Below are positions 9,919 through 19,177 of a stretch of 64,000 bases of DNA, in pieces. This DNA is from Limnephilus marmoratus. Its lineage: Eukaryota; Arthropoda; Insecta; Trichoptera; Limnephilidae. A program made the position numbers and the translations under genes. The notes under the pieces were generated by a model that did no database searches, was not told the DNA's origin, and saw nothing but the letters and a program-made list of their open reading frames with translations. The stretch spans positions 48,396,831 to 48,460,830 of the forward strand of contig OU862916.1 in the NCBI GenBank assembly GCA_917880885.1. Reading direction: 5' to 3'. Numbering within the stretch: the first letter of the stretch is position 1; every line of letters starts with the position of its first letter.

Positions 9919-9929
9919 ATTGAAACTTT

Positions 9930-10176
9930 TGCTTCATTCACATTCATACGTCGTTTCATGTAAAGGTACCCTTAACACGGCCCGACTAAAGTATTTGATT
10001 CCCTTGATCGTGTATTCCCTTGAATGCAGCCCTACTGCTCCCTGTGGCCAGCCAAGTTTTAAATGTGCGCTCCGTCAATCTTTTATTAATTTATTGAAGT
10101 GGAAACTTCTTTAGCACCGTTGTGATTTGACAAACACATCCATCTGTATGTTTTAGCCTGCGAGAGAATGAGATAG
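9930..10176 (+). repeat. Two dispersed repeat pieces inside the hAT element
   Basis: The segment near 9940-10000 (CATTCATACGTCG... GGCCCGACTAAAGTAT) resembles 36890-36955 inside the pogo element. The segment 10096-10176 (CTTCTTTAGCACCGTTGTG, then GCCTGCGAGAGAATGA) recurs at 60221-60340 and, inverted, at 25725-25840. Confidence 0.6.
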
Positions 10177-10695
10177 TTTTTTTTTTTACATTTACTCCAC
10201 ACAGGAGGCCCTGAGGAAAATAATTTCCCTCGGGGCCTATGTCATCTGGAATGCTGTGTGGAGAGTCTTTTTGAGGAGAGGAATGAATGAACATTGATCT
10301 TGAAGAGTCCCATGTTGTAGGAAGGGGGGAAATACAGAGGCCGGCAAATCATTCCACAGCCGAGCTGTTAAACACAAGAACGAGTCGAAGAAACGACCCG
10401 TTCTCATGTGACAAATGTCAACCGTGTACAAATGTTGGGCACGCGTTTGGCGTGTTTCCCGACTATGCACCGGTGCCGAAGGGTTCAATGACACTAGTTC
10501 CTCGGAGCATCTTCCATTGTAATACCGGTAGAACAAGAATACATTCCCACCCGACGCCTGTGTTCTAAAGATTGCAATCCATCTGTTAAGATGGGAGAAT
10601 CTATTAAGCGGACCGCCCGTTGCTGCACAGAGTCGAGGATATTTTTTAGGTATTTTGGAGCTCCAGACCAGAGGTGGCTGCCAAAATCATATAGT
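10177..10695 (-). mobile_element. LINE-A, 5'-truncated copy
   Basis: Reads on the minus strand from near 10695 to a poly(A) (T-run at 10177-10187 on the plus strand). It holds the last 140 or so codons of the ORF, with an indel-broken frame, and an intact 3' stem-loop. It sits inside the dispersed repeat whose left and right parts are at 10176 and 10697. Confidence 0.85.
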
Positions 10696-10800
10696 CGGTC
10701 TCCTCTTTGTGCGGTTCGTCGTATTCTCCCCGTTGTCTACTTTTTAGTTTTCTTATATCTTTAGCGCCCCCCCCTTGAGTTTTTTCTGTATCCGCCACTG

Positions 10801-11400
10801 CTTGAGTGTGAGAAGGAATTCTTAATTCAACCCTTCCCTTTTTGCCAGTTTCCGCAATTGACTCCAACTCTTCTAGGCTCATATCAGCAGTAACAAGAGG
10901 GACTATTGGTAAACAACTTTTAAGCTGCCAAAATCTGGAAGTTGTAAATTTTGTTGCAATTAAAAGCGATATACCAAAGGTTGATCTTAAACAGTTGAGT
11001 ACAGATCAAAAGTATCTGTACGAAATATCCAAAGCTGTATCAACAGGCACATGTATAGAAGAGTTGGCCAAACGAAATCCCGGCAACATCTCGCACGCCA
11101 AGTGGCTTACTCTGGCAAATCGAGTCCTTCGTTTGTATGTAGCCACCGATGATCCGACCCCTCAGCTAAGAAAGCTTGCAGAGTTCATAACGAAGGTCTA
11201 CATACCATCATGGTTCTCAATTTAGTGCAATCCCCAAATCCCGCATACTTCCATTCATTTTTTTTAAATGATTCTTTTCAGCAATTACTTGGAAGATGAG
11301 CTAAGAAAAGTCGACCATGCAACGTTACAGAGAAATGCTTTCATGGCTCACCCAGAGCATGTTTTGATAGCTATACTGTTCGATGAACGAAAACACTTAA
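10801..11400 (+). pseudogene. Upstream part of the unknown multi-copy arthropod gene
   Basis: A plus-strand frame open from about 10880 to TAG at 11223-11225 carries D-L-K-Q-L-S-T-D-Q-K-Y-L, S-H-A-K-W-L-T-L-A-N-R-V-L-R-L-Y-V and V-Y-I-P-S-W-F-S-I, the middle of the family. A second piece at about 11281-11400, after an AG acceptor (TTTTCAG), reads Y-L-E-D-E-L-R-K-V and A-H-P-E-H-V-L-I-A-I-L-F-D-E-R-K-H. It could be the next exon, with an intron of about 54 bp. It then runs into an inverted duplicate of 11153-11227. The C-terminal part is on the opposite strand. No start codon fits. I infer a rearranged pseudogene copy. Confidence 0.55.
10809..10882 (-). pseudogene. Unknown-family gene piece on the far side of the hAT insertion
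   Basis: Minus-strand reading of about 25 residues (E-E-L-E-S-I-A-E-T-G, then I-P-S-H-T-Q-A) stops at the hAT target site and resumes in frame at 8748. It overlaps the plus-strand frame of the same family, which shows that one of the two parts has been inverted. Confidence 0.5.
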
Positions 11401-11468
11401 TTGAGAACCATGATGGTATGTAGACCTTCATTATGAACTCTGCAAGCTTTCTTAGCTGAGGGGTCGGA
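11153..11468. repeat. Inverted duplication, two 75-bp arms
   Basis: Positions 11153-11227 recur in reverse complement at 11394-11468 with about three mismatches (only one in the outer 68 bp). The arms are 166 bp apart. The first arm is coding sequence of the unknown-family gene; the second replaces the expected continuation of its next exon. Confidence 0.85.
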
Positions 11469-11469
11469 G

Positions 11470-11990
11470 AGACCTTAAATCCATTTTTTATAAAAAAAAT
11501 CGTTTCTTACTTATTTTTATGCCCTAATATTACTGTTTTTTAACTTGGAATAAACACAAAAGTTACGATTTTATTTTTTAAAATTTTAAAAAAATTTGGT
11601 ATTTTTTGAAAAAAATAAAAACTTTAGGCCTTGTGCGGGAGACCTAAACATTTTTTTCAAAATCCAAAACTTTTTGTGGTAAGTTGTGGTACCCAGTAGC
11701 AACTTTTTTTCAACTTGGAATTTGAAAACTAAAAAAAAGTTAAAAATCGATACACCCTACTTTACACGCACTTGACTTGGGGAGTAAGCTGGTGAATGCG
11801 TGACGAGAGCGTTATGAAAAGTGTGTTCGGGCGAGGCAAACGGTCGGGCGAGGCGAACGGAAGTTGAGAGGGAGATATATGTTAGTGAAGTTTTCTTCAG
11901 TCTTGTGGTCTAAAGCACACTCGTTTTTTTTATTCATCAATAGATTTTTTACAAACTTACATATTTTGTTTTTTTTTCATTGATTCTATT
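11470..11990. other. AT-rich stretch, no gene seen
   Basis: Low-complexity A/T runs and a short GC-richer segment near 11760-11890 with no open frame or repeat that I recognise. Confidence 0.4.
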
Positions 11991-12475
11991 TTTTCTTTAC
12001 ATTAACTCCACACAGGAGGCCCTGAGGAAAATAATTTCCCTCAGGGCCTATGTTATCTTTGTAGATGCTGTGTGGAGGGTCTTTTTGAGGAAAGGAAGGA
12101 GTGAACATGGGTCTTGAAGAGACCCATGTTGTAGGAGGGAGGAAACACAGAGGCCGGCAAATCGTTCCACAGCCGAGCCGTTGAACTCAAGAACGAGTCA
12201 TAGAAACGACCCGTTCTCATGTGACTAATGTTAACCGTGTACAAATGTTGGGCGCGTGTTTGGCGTGTTTCCCGACTACACACCGGTGCCGAGGGGATCA
12301 ATGATGCTAGTTCCTCGGAGCACCTTCCATTGTAATACCGGTCGAACAAGGACTGCATTCCCATCTGACGCCTATACTCTAAAGATTGCAGTCCGTCTGT
12401 TAAGACAGGAGAATCTATCAAACGGACCGCCCGTTTCTGCACAAGAGTCAAGAGTTTTTTTTTTGAAAAGGTCAC
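11991..12475 (-). mobile_element. LINE-A, 5'-truncated copy
   Basis: The minus-strand frame 12053-12475 (140 codons) is open: R-A-V-R-L-I-D-S-P to W-N-D-L-P-A-S-V-F-P-P, with the family's 3' stem-loop at about 11999-12060 and a weak T-run beyond. Little decay. Confidence 0.85.
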
Positions 12476-13000
12476 TGCTTAGCTACAATTCAGAATTTCT
12501 CCTAGAATGAAGCTGGTTTTCAGCAGTGCATCTATCTTGTGTATATGTGTAATGAAAAACACGTTCATTTGTAATTTTGTTATAATATTTATTACATAAA
12601 TTTAACAATCAAGTCACACAAAAACAATTATTGCAATTTTATACACTATAAGTCGGGCATTTGTAACTAATGATCCTTCACGCGAAATTGAACAAATTTT
12701 GTTTCACGTCTTTTTATTTCGACGAAAAAAAAATTCGTGCTCTCCGTATACAACTCCAAACTCAGAAAGTTTATTGAGAGGATGAATTTTTTTAACCTCA
12801 AAACATTTTGTAGAAAAAGAGTTTCTCGTGAATCAATAGTTAAAATAAAAGCCCGATTTCCCGTTATACTCTGTATAATCAATTGTACAATGTTAACATA
12901 TGTATTGTCATTGTGAACCTTGAGCTTGCTTTAAAGAGCAAAGTTTTACAAAGTTTGGCTTAATTTCACATAGGCAGAGCTGAGTTTTAAAACCTACATT
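12476..13000. other. No recognised feature
   Basis: AT-rich with one minus-strand open frame (12667-12882) lacking any motif. Confidence 0.4.
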
Positions 13001-13004
13001 CATG

Positions 13005-13985
13005 CCACGATATTACTCCGGTTCTGTTCAATCTTTACACCGCTGAGCTTATTCAAAGACTTAATGTTATGAAAATAGGTTGCCATTTAAAAAATGGAGT
13101 GTGTGTAAAAAAAAATATTTACGCAGATGGCATGGTTCTTCTTGCACCGCCACTCAGCGCAATAGAGAAATTACTCAAAATTTGTGAAGACTTTGCAAAA
13201 AACCATAACCTTTTGTATAATACCACCAAGTTAATAGTTATGGTTTTTAAACAGAAAAACGAAATTGTTCAAACCTCCTCAATATGGCTAGATGAAAAAA
13301 ATATGAATGTTAATCACAGCGTTAAATACCTGGGACATGTCATCACAGACGACCTTAAGGATATCGAGAACATGGAAAGGCAGAGAAGAGTAATATCAGT
13401 TAGAGCGGGTATGCTGTGAAGACGTTTTTACTCCTGCAGCCCCAAAGTAAAAATAATACTGTTCAACGCTTTCTGTACCTCGCTTTACACATCAGAACTA
13501 TGGGTTGACTACACTGCAACCCAATGGCATAAGAGGTTGCTTACAATAACGCTTATCGCCAACTTTTCCGCCTACCGAGATACTGCAGATGAAATGTTCA
13601 TGGAGGGACTGGCGCATACTTTTCGTGCACTTCTCCGCCACCGCATGAGAAGTTTATGGCGCAGACTGCGCTATTCGAAGAATGCGATCATCACCTCCTT
13701 GACTGTCTGGATGGAGTCTCCCCTGATGGCCATCTGGAGACGGGAGATGGTGAAATACTCCCGTAAACGGCTATTTGCATTAATTTAAGTGTGTAATATT
13801 TCATTTTTCATGCTTATTTTTTTTTATTTAATTTACGTATTGATGTTAATTATTTTTTATCTCGTCTTATTATTTATCTTTCTTTTGTTATTTCTAAATA
13901 TGAAATGTATTGCATTGCACTTCCCCTGCATACATTAATTCTCATTAACTATTATTATTATTGGTATTATTATTATTACCCCCAG
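13005..13985 (+). pseudogene. LINE-C fragment, RT C-terminal half and 3' UTR
   Basis: The 13069-13419 frame matches the region just before and after the catalytic YADD of the LINE-C ORF2 at 21.2-21.6 kb. Here the site reads Y-A-D-G and the ORF stops at 13419, so the enzyme is dead. The downstream 13537-13788 frame corresponds to the C-terminus. The 3' end has an interrupted (ATT)n tail near 13950-13980, like the full copy. Confidence 0.75.
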
Positions 13986-15140
13986 GGGTATGCGTACCAC
14001 AGGTTGTAAACCACTGTTGTGAAGGAACGTATGTTGTCGCGGTATGTCGCGGTACCGTAACCGTGAATCGTCACAATCGTTCTAATTTTAAACCGCTCCT
14101 CCCGCGCGCCGAAGTGAGTACAAGTCTTTGTACTTAATGTTTTTGATTTTTATTTTTTTATTGCCTTCATTGCAATACGAAATAAGCTTACAGAATAAGC
14201 GTCTGGTGGCTGGTCGAGTTCAATTTTGTACAAATCCATCATTGTGGTAGTTACCCCTAGGCTTAAGCCACAAAATACTTTAAACTTCATAACTACACGA
14301 CCATTGCAAAGGAGGGGGTTTGTCCAATTAACGATCCGTTGTTAAAACATAGACTATTATTTTTCGGACAAGTTTGATTTGATTTTCCGATTCGTGGGAA
14401 GAGCTTTTGAGCCCATTATATCATTTATATTGAATTGGAAGCTGAGTGAATGGGATAGTTATGATCTTAAAACAAGATTAATTTTCCTATGTTAATGGGT
14501 AACGATAGAAACACAGTAATCCATCGTTGATAATATAATACATTATTGGGATTAGAGTCTTGTTGTTTTATGTATAAGTACTCCCATATTTTACCTAAGA
14601 TTTATGATATTAATATTAATAGAATAATGATTTGAACAGTCAAATCAAGTTTTTTTATATCCACTGGAGCGACTAAGGTCAAAATATGGACTCCTTTGAT
14701 TGTTTTGCGGTTGACAGTAGTCCAAAATTTGACCACATTTTATTACCAAAGTTTATGATTTTAAAATATTTTTTTTATAAATCCTACAAATATGTGATAA
14801 TCGAAAAAAGACAGGTGAATTCATTGGCTAAATGGAACCATAATCAGTTTGTATGTCTTCATATTAAAATTAGGAGGTATGATTTTTTTAATGTGGGCGG
14901 AAAATATTCAAAATAATCTAAAAAAAATCACGAGAAATCGGAGGAAAAAGTTTTAAATCACTCTGTCGCTCGAGTGGTTAAGAAAGATAAACATGTCCGG
15001 GTAATAAATAACTTGACAATATTGACAGTTCCGTTGAGGCGAATTTTCACAACAGTTGCACTATTTTCATCCTATTATTATTATCTATATACGACTTTCT
15101 ACCATCATGGTAAGCCGAAAGAGTTGTGTGTATCATCATG
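13986..15140. other. No gene; possible hAT end relic
   Basis: A GGTTGTAAACCACTG segment ending at about 14015 resembles the terminal repeat of hAT MITEs. The rest is AT-rich with one motif-less open frame (14686-14916). Confidence 0.35.
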
Positions 15141-15180
15141 AAGAACTTAGTCAGGCGAGGAATCGAACTCACCATGCCTG
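15141..15180 (-). repeat. tRNA-like relic (B-box only)
   Basis: On the minus strand it reads GAGTTCGATTCCT, a tRNA B-box-like motif. Too short to be a tRNA gene; probably the remains of a SINE. Confidence 0.3.
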
Positions 15181-15720
15181 GGTCGTGGGGGCCGTTGAAG
15201 CCAGAGTCAAGTTAGCATCTCAGAAACTGGAAGTACTGCTGAAGAATAGGACACAAGTGCTGACCCTGTACAAATCGCAAGTCTACCCCACTGTTAAATT
15301 TGGATGCCACCTCTAGTTTGGAGCCCCAAAATATCCTAAAAAATTCCTGACTATGGGCTAGGGCGGTCTGTTTGATAGATTCGCTTATATTAATAAACTT
15401 TTCGCAATCTAAAGTATAGGCGTCAAATAAGATATAATGTCATTGTTATACAGGTATTACAATGGAACATGCTCCGAGGAACCAACGTCATTGATCCCTT
15501 CGGCACCGGTGCATAGTCAAAACACATGAGAACGAGTCGCTTCTCCGATTCGTTCTCGAGTTTAACAGCTGCGCTGTGGAATCATTTGCCGTCCTCTGCG
15601 TTTCCTTCCTCCTACAACACGGGTCTCTTCAAGATCCAGACACCTTCTTCTCCTCAAAAAGACATTATTTTCCTCCAGGCCTCCTGTGTCTTTTTTAATG
15701 TGAATACCACACAAGAGTTC
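15181..15720 (+). mobile_element. LINE-A, degenerate copy
   Basis: Contains V-E-A-R-V-K-L-A-S-Q-K-L, L-T-L-Y-K-S-Q-V-Y-P-T-V-K-F-G and the W-N-H-L-P-S-S block with several stops, then a damaged 3' tail (CTCCAGGCCTCCTGTGT) near 15670-15700. Confidence 0.75.
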
Positions 15721-16003
15721 CAGCTGCTCCCATCTGGATACAGTGAGACTATGGCATCCCCAAATGAGGTGTGTTGTGAGGTTGAAAGTAGTGGGAAAGA
15801 GATGGGGAAGAAAAAGGTGGGGAAGAACCTGGCTATTCAGATCTGGTCACCACGACTAAAGCCATTTCAAGCAATGTTTAAATTCTGAATGGTGGTCTTA
15901 CACAAAGGCGATATTGAAAGTATCTTCCACTCTGGATCGTGCGCAAATATAATTTATGTAATTTTTATAATACTAGAAATAACACTAATTAATCAAATAA
16001 AAT

Positions 16004-16082
16004 CTCTTTGCGCACACCAAAATTCGATCCCGCGACATTCGGATTGCGAGTCAAGAGTCTTATCTCTAGACTCCGGAGGCCA
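16004..16082 (-). repeat. tRNA-derived SINE relic
   Basis: The reverse strand reads like a tRNA: an A-box-like AGTCTAGAGATAAGACT and, about 35 nt on, a B-box-like GGGATCGAATTTT. The stems are too imperfect for a working tRNA gene. Confidence 0.4.
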
Positions 16083-16119
16083 TCGTGTCTGGAGTTAATG
16101 TAAAAAAAAACGCGATGTC

Positions 16120-16780
16120 AACTCACCCACTGACCGGTCAAGTATACCCTTTGTATCGTCCAAATATACTCCATGCATGCCCTTTGTTTGCGCTTCATTT
16201 TATACTCCTAAATGACTACTACAATAATAATTTAGCCTGTAGTTCCAGAAATTTCCTACACAATGCTCGTGAAATTGTTGAAAGCCGTACATAAGTAATT
16301 AGCCCCTTTTGCGGAGGAATACTTAAACATTCCTCCCAAAAAGGTAAACAGGACTGCTTCCGTTTGCAACTCATGTACGGATGCTTCCAGTAATTTAATA
16401 TTACCTTACTTCTTACATTACCTACTGGCTTTATTGCGGTTAGGTTATTTGGCGTAAGGTAAACTATCACAAAACTGGACTTTTATATAAATAGAAATTC
16501 TGTAATTGGACCACTCAGAATACTTTTGAAAAGTGATTAAAGTCAATCAAAAAGGAAAAAAAAAAAAAACTTGGTTAACCAGATGAGGGTTACTAATTAT
16601 TAACTTGTATAGTTTAATTATAATAAGCAAGTTAACAATTAATATTTAACATTAAGTTAAAGGTTTTGTAATTAATTTATCAAATTTCTGATATATAAAT
16701 GCTATAATAATTGTACCTCATCTATTCTAATATTATTCATTCGCGTAGTATTGTTTTTTACAAAAATAATAACTAACTAG
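16120..16780. other. AT-rich stretch, no gene seen
   Basis: It holds an A-run at 16558-16570 and short open frames with no motifs. Confidence 0.4.
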
Positions 16781-16784
16781 CAGT

Positions 16785-17330
16785 TAAAAACCCGCTCTTC
16801 AGGTTTTTGCTGCTAAGCCCTGCGGGCGGCTTTCCACTTTAAGTGTTGGTGAGCATTTTATAATTCCGATAGTTATATGGTTCCAAAAATAGCAGTTCCT
16901 CGGAAAAATAATCTCAGGCGATCCAGTGATAGTTAGTCACCAGGACAAAGTAACCGCGACAGGTAATAACGTCATACATAATATATAGACGCATGGTATT
17001 ATTATTCACAAGTGACAGTTACAAAAAAAATCATTTTATCACCAATCCCTCCGCCCGGAGAGATTCACCAAATTACAATTCCAATGGTACTTACGCCTGC
17101 CAGCCGACGTTCCTCACGCTATTTGTTAACGTAAATGGCGCCACCTTTTGGCATTATTGGCTACTTGCTTGAATTCGGTTCTATTACGAAAGGGCTTATT
17201 AATAAAATTCAAGTACGAAGACGGTTTTGCATAAGGCGCTTCGTCAGAGATGTATTCGAAGTCGGGTTCTTAAATTTCAAACACAGTCGCTATCCTAATA
17301 ATAACGTCAGATTTACCACCGCTCATTTTA
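16785..17330 (+). repeat. Dispersed repeat, shared with 35.5 kb
   Basis: It starts near CTAGCAGTTAAAAACC and includes GCCCTGCGGGCGGCTTT, GGTTCCAAAAATAGC and CACCAGGACAAAG. The same order of blocks is found at 35510-35960. No open frame or terminal repeat is clear, so its class is unknown. Confidence 0.65.
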
Positions 17331-17506
17331 CAATTTTTTGTCTACTATTAGGAACTTATTTATGTACTTGTTTGTGCAGGCTTATATATTTTTAATTTTC
17401 TTTAGTCATTTGTCCTGACAAGGAAACCATCGGTTTCAAACTGTTTTGTCGATTATTAGATTAAATCGTTTGTTTATATTTTGTCGTAACCGATTATAAA
17501 ATCAGG

Positions 17507-17593
17507 CAGATCATAATGCGCCTCGCTACATCGTAATCTGTCACATCGCGAAACGGCGGCTAATCATTATGTAGTGAGGCGCATCATGATCTG
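17507..17593. repeat. Inverted repeat hairpin
   Basis: Arms of 25 bp (17507-17531 and 17569-17593), starting CAGATCATAATGCGCCTC, pair with two mismatches around a 37-nt loop. Possibly the ends of a small MITE. Confidence 0.6.
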
Positions 17594-17842
17594 TTGGATC
17601 TTACGATGGATCTTCGACATACAGGTACGATTAATTTTCATTTAATTTTAATGACGCTACAAAGTGAATTTGCGATTAATGAAAAAGATTAGGTTGGGTT
17701 TTTTTTTTTTTTAATTTATACATTACTTTGAATGGTTACATCATTTGTGGATTTTTTGACCACCATGCTGCGCATGTCCGCGTTGTGATGGATATCTTTA
17801 TATCACTTTTAATAAATCTGTACCTCTTTTCAAAAGTTTTCT

Positions 17843-17884
17843 GATTTGTCTCTGTTCCGATTTGTCAAGGAACAGAGACAAATC
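17843..17884. repeat. Perfect 16-bp stem-loop upstream of LINE-C ORF1
   Basis: GATTTGTCTCTGTTCC (17843-17858) pairs perfectly with 17869-17884 around a 10-nt loop. Its place in the probable 5' UTR of LINE-C suggests a role in RNA structure or translation, but this is inference. Confidence 0.8.
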
Positions 17885-18043
17885 GGAACAATGCGACAAT
17901 AACCTGTCAATGACAGCTGTCGAGTTTTTGTTTTGCTCTCGAATAACTAATGTTTTTAAACAAGTTTTAGTAGTTTTTGCAGCATTTTGTCTGCTCGGGC
18001 GCAGGATCGAATTACATGTGCGGCCACAGTTTACGAAAACAAC

Positions 18044-19177
18044 ATGAATAACACGAAAAAAAGTGAAAAACTGATTATTAACGAACTTTTAACGTTTCTT
18101 CAAAATAAAATTGATGTCTTAGATGAACTAACTGCTGTGCAAATATGCTCCACACATTTCTCCGAAGACGATGTGGAGGCAGCGAAAGATATTCTGTGCA
18201 GTGAAACAGTTGGGCGCAGAATTATGAGAAAAGGCGAAGGTAAGAAGTGCAAGAATCTATACGACATTATTAAAATACTGAAGGAAACAGAAAATGAAGC
18301 CCTACCAACCTTTGTGGCCCAGAATCTGCACAAATTACCACCTGTAAACTTCGATCACATAGACGTAACATGTCTATTAAAAGATATCATGGGACTAAAG
18401 GGTGAACTTTTTACAATCCAATCGCAAATGTCCAAACAAAGCGATCTGGAAGTTTTGCGCTCTGAAATGGCCCTTTTAAGGGAAGAACTGAAAACAAACA
18501 ATCACAACCATGTTCGAAATCAAGACGTAAATACATCGCCGTCCTTGGATTCATTAAAGGTCACCATACCAGTAGCACTAGAAAAGAACCGCTCGATCCC
18601 AAGCCCGCCACTTAAAGAATTACAATTTGACGATGCCCACTGCAGTAATGTGATAATACAGCACACGCCGCCTCTCTTGCATACCCCTAAACAATGGAAT
18701 AAAATAGCTGCATCTAACTCTCATGCACAACAGAAACTATCACAGGTACAACACCCTGAATTAGCTCAAAATATACGCACACAATATGATAAAAATGCAT
18801 ACAAATCAGTGACAACGAATTCTAATACGGAAGGTTTTAAAACTGTTACCAGAAAACCACGTAGATCGAGAAATATAACAGGCACAGCAACGGATAACTC
18901 ACTTAAAATAGCCGAACTTAAAACAACGCTCTACGTATCGAGGTTCGACAATAGTGTGACTGAGAATAATATTCGAAACTTTATTGATAGTAAAATAACT
19001 GCGAATAACATCCAAGTGGAAAAAATTACTCAACGAAACCCCACACAGTTTGGATCCTTTAAGTTAACTATACCGAATAAGGATTTCAAAACCTACATGA
19101 ACAAAGAATTTTGGCCAACAGGTACCGTTTTCCGAAAATTTATTGAAAAAAAATACAATGGAAAGGAACAAAATTAA
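18044..19177 (+). CDS. LINE-C ORF1 protein (RNA-binding)
   Basis: A 377-residue frame starts at ATG 18044. An upstream extension exists but has no better start. The N-terminal part has a Lys/Glu-rich helical stretch that could form a coiled coil. The middle is polar and disordered. The C-terminal 80 residues (from about 18911) read T-L-Y-V-S-R-F and end with a basic tail, like an RRM-type domain. ORF1 proteins of LINEs bind the element RNA and act as chaperones during reverse transcription. It overlaps ORF2 by 20 nt. I see no CCHC knuckle. Assignment as ORF1 is firm from position; the RRM call is tentative. Confidence 0.75.
   Translation: MNNTKKSEKLIINELLTFLQNKIDVLDELTAVQICSTHFSEDDVEAAKDILCSETVGRRIMRKGEGKKCKNLYDIIKILKETENEALPTFVAQNLHKLPPVNFDHIDVTCLLKDIMGLKGELFTIQSQMSKQSDLEVLRSEMALLREELKTNNHNHVRNQDVNTSPSLDSLKVTIPVALEKNRSIPSPPLKELQFDDAHCSNVIIQHTPPLLHTPKQWNKIAASNSHAQQKLSQVQHPELAQNIRTQYDKNAYKSVTTNSNTEGFKTVTRKPRRSRNITGTATDNSLKIAELKTTLYVSRFDNSVTENNIRNFIDSKITANNIQVEKITQRNPTQFGSFKLTIPNKDFKTYMNKEFWPTGTVFRKFIEKKYNGKEQN

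Larger units (their letters stand above)
8749..10800. mobile_element. hAT-superfamily element, non-autonomous, filled with nested insertions
   Basis: The ends are inverted repeats: CAGTGGCGGATACAG at 8749-8763 and its complement at 10786-10800. Both are followed inward by C/G runs of GGGGGGGCGC type. The element is flanked by a perfect 8-bp duplication CTTGAGTG (8741-8748 and 10801-10808), the hAT hallmark. No transposase is visible. The 2052 bp contain two LINE-A pieces, a LINE-B fragment, a SINE-like copy and a shared dispersed repeat, so the original element was probably a short MITE-like one. Confidence 0.85.
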
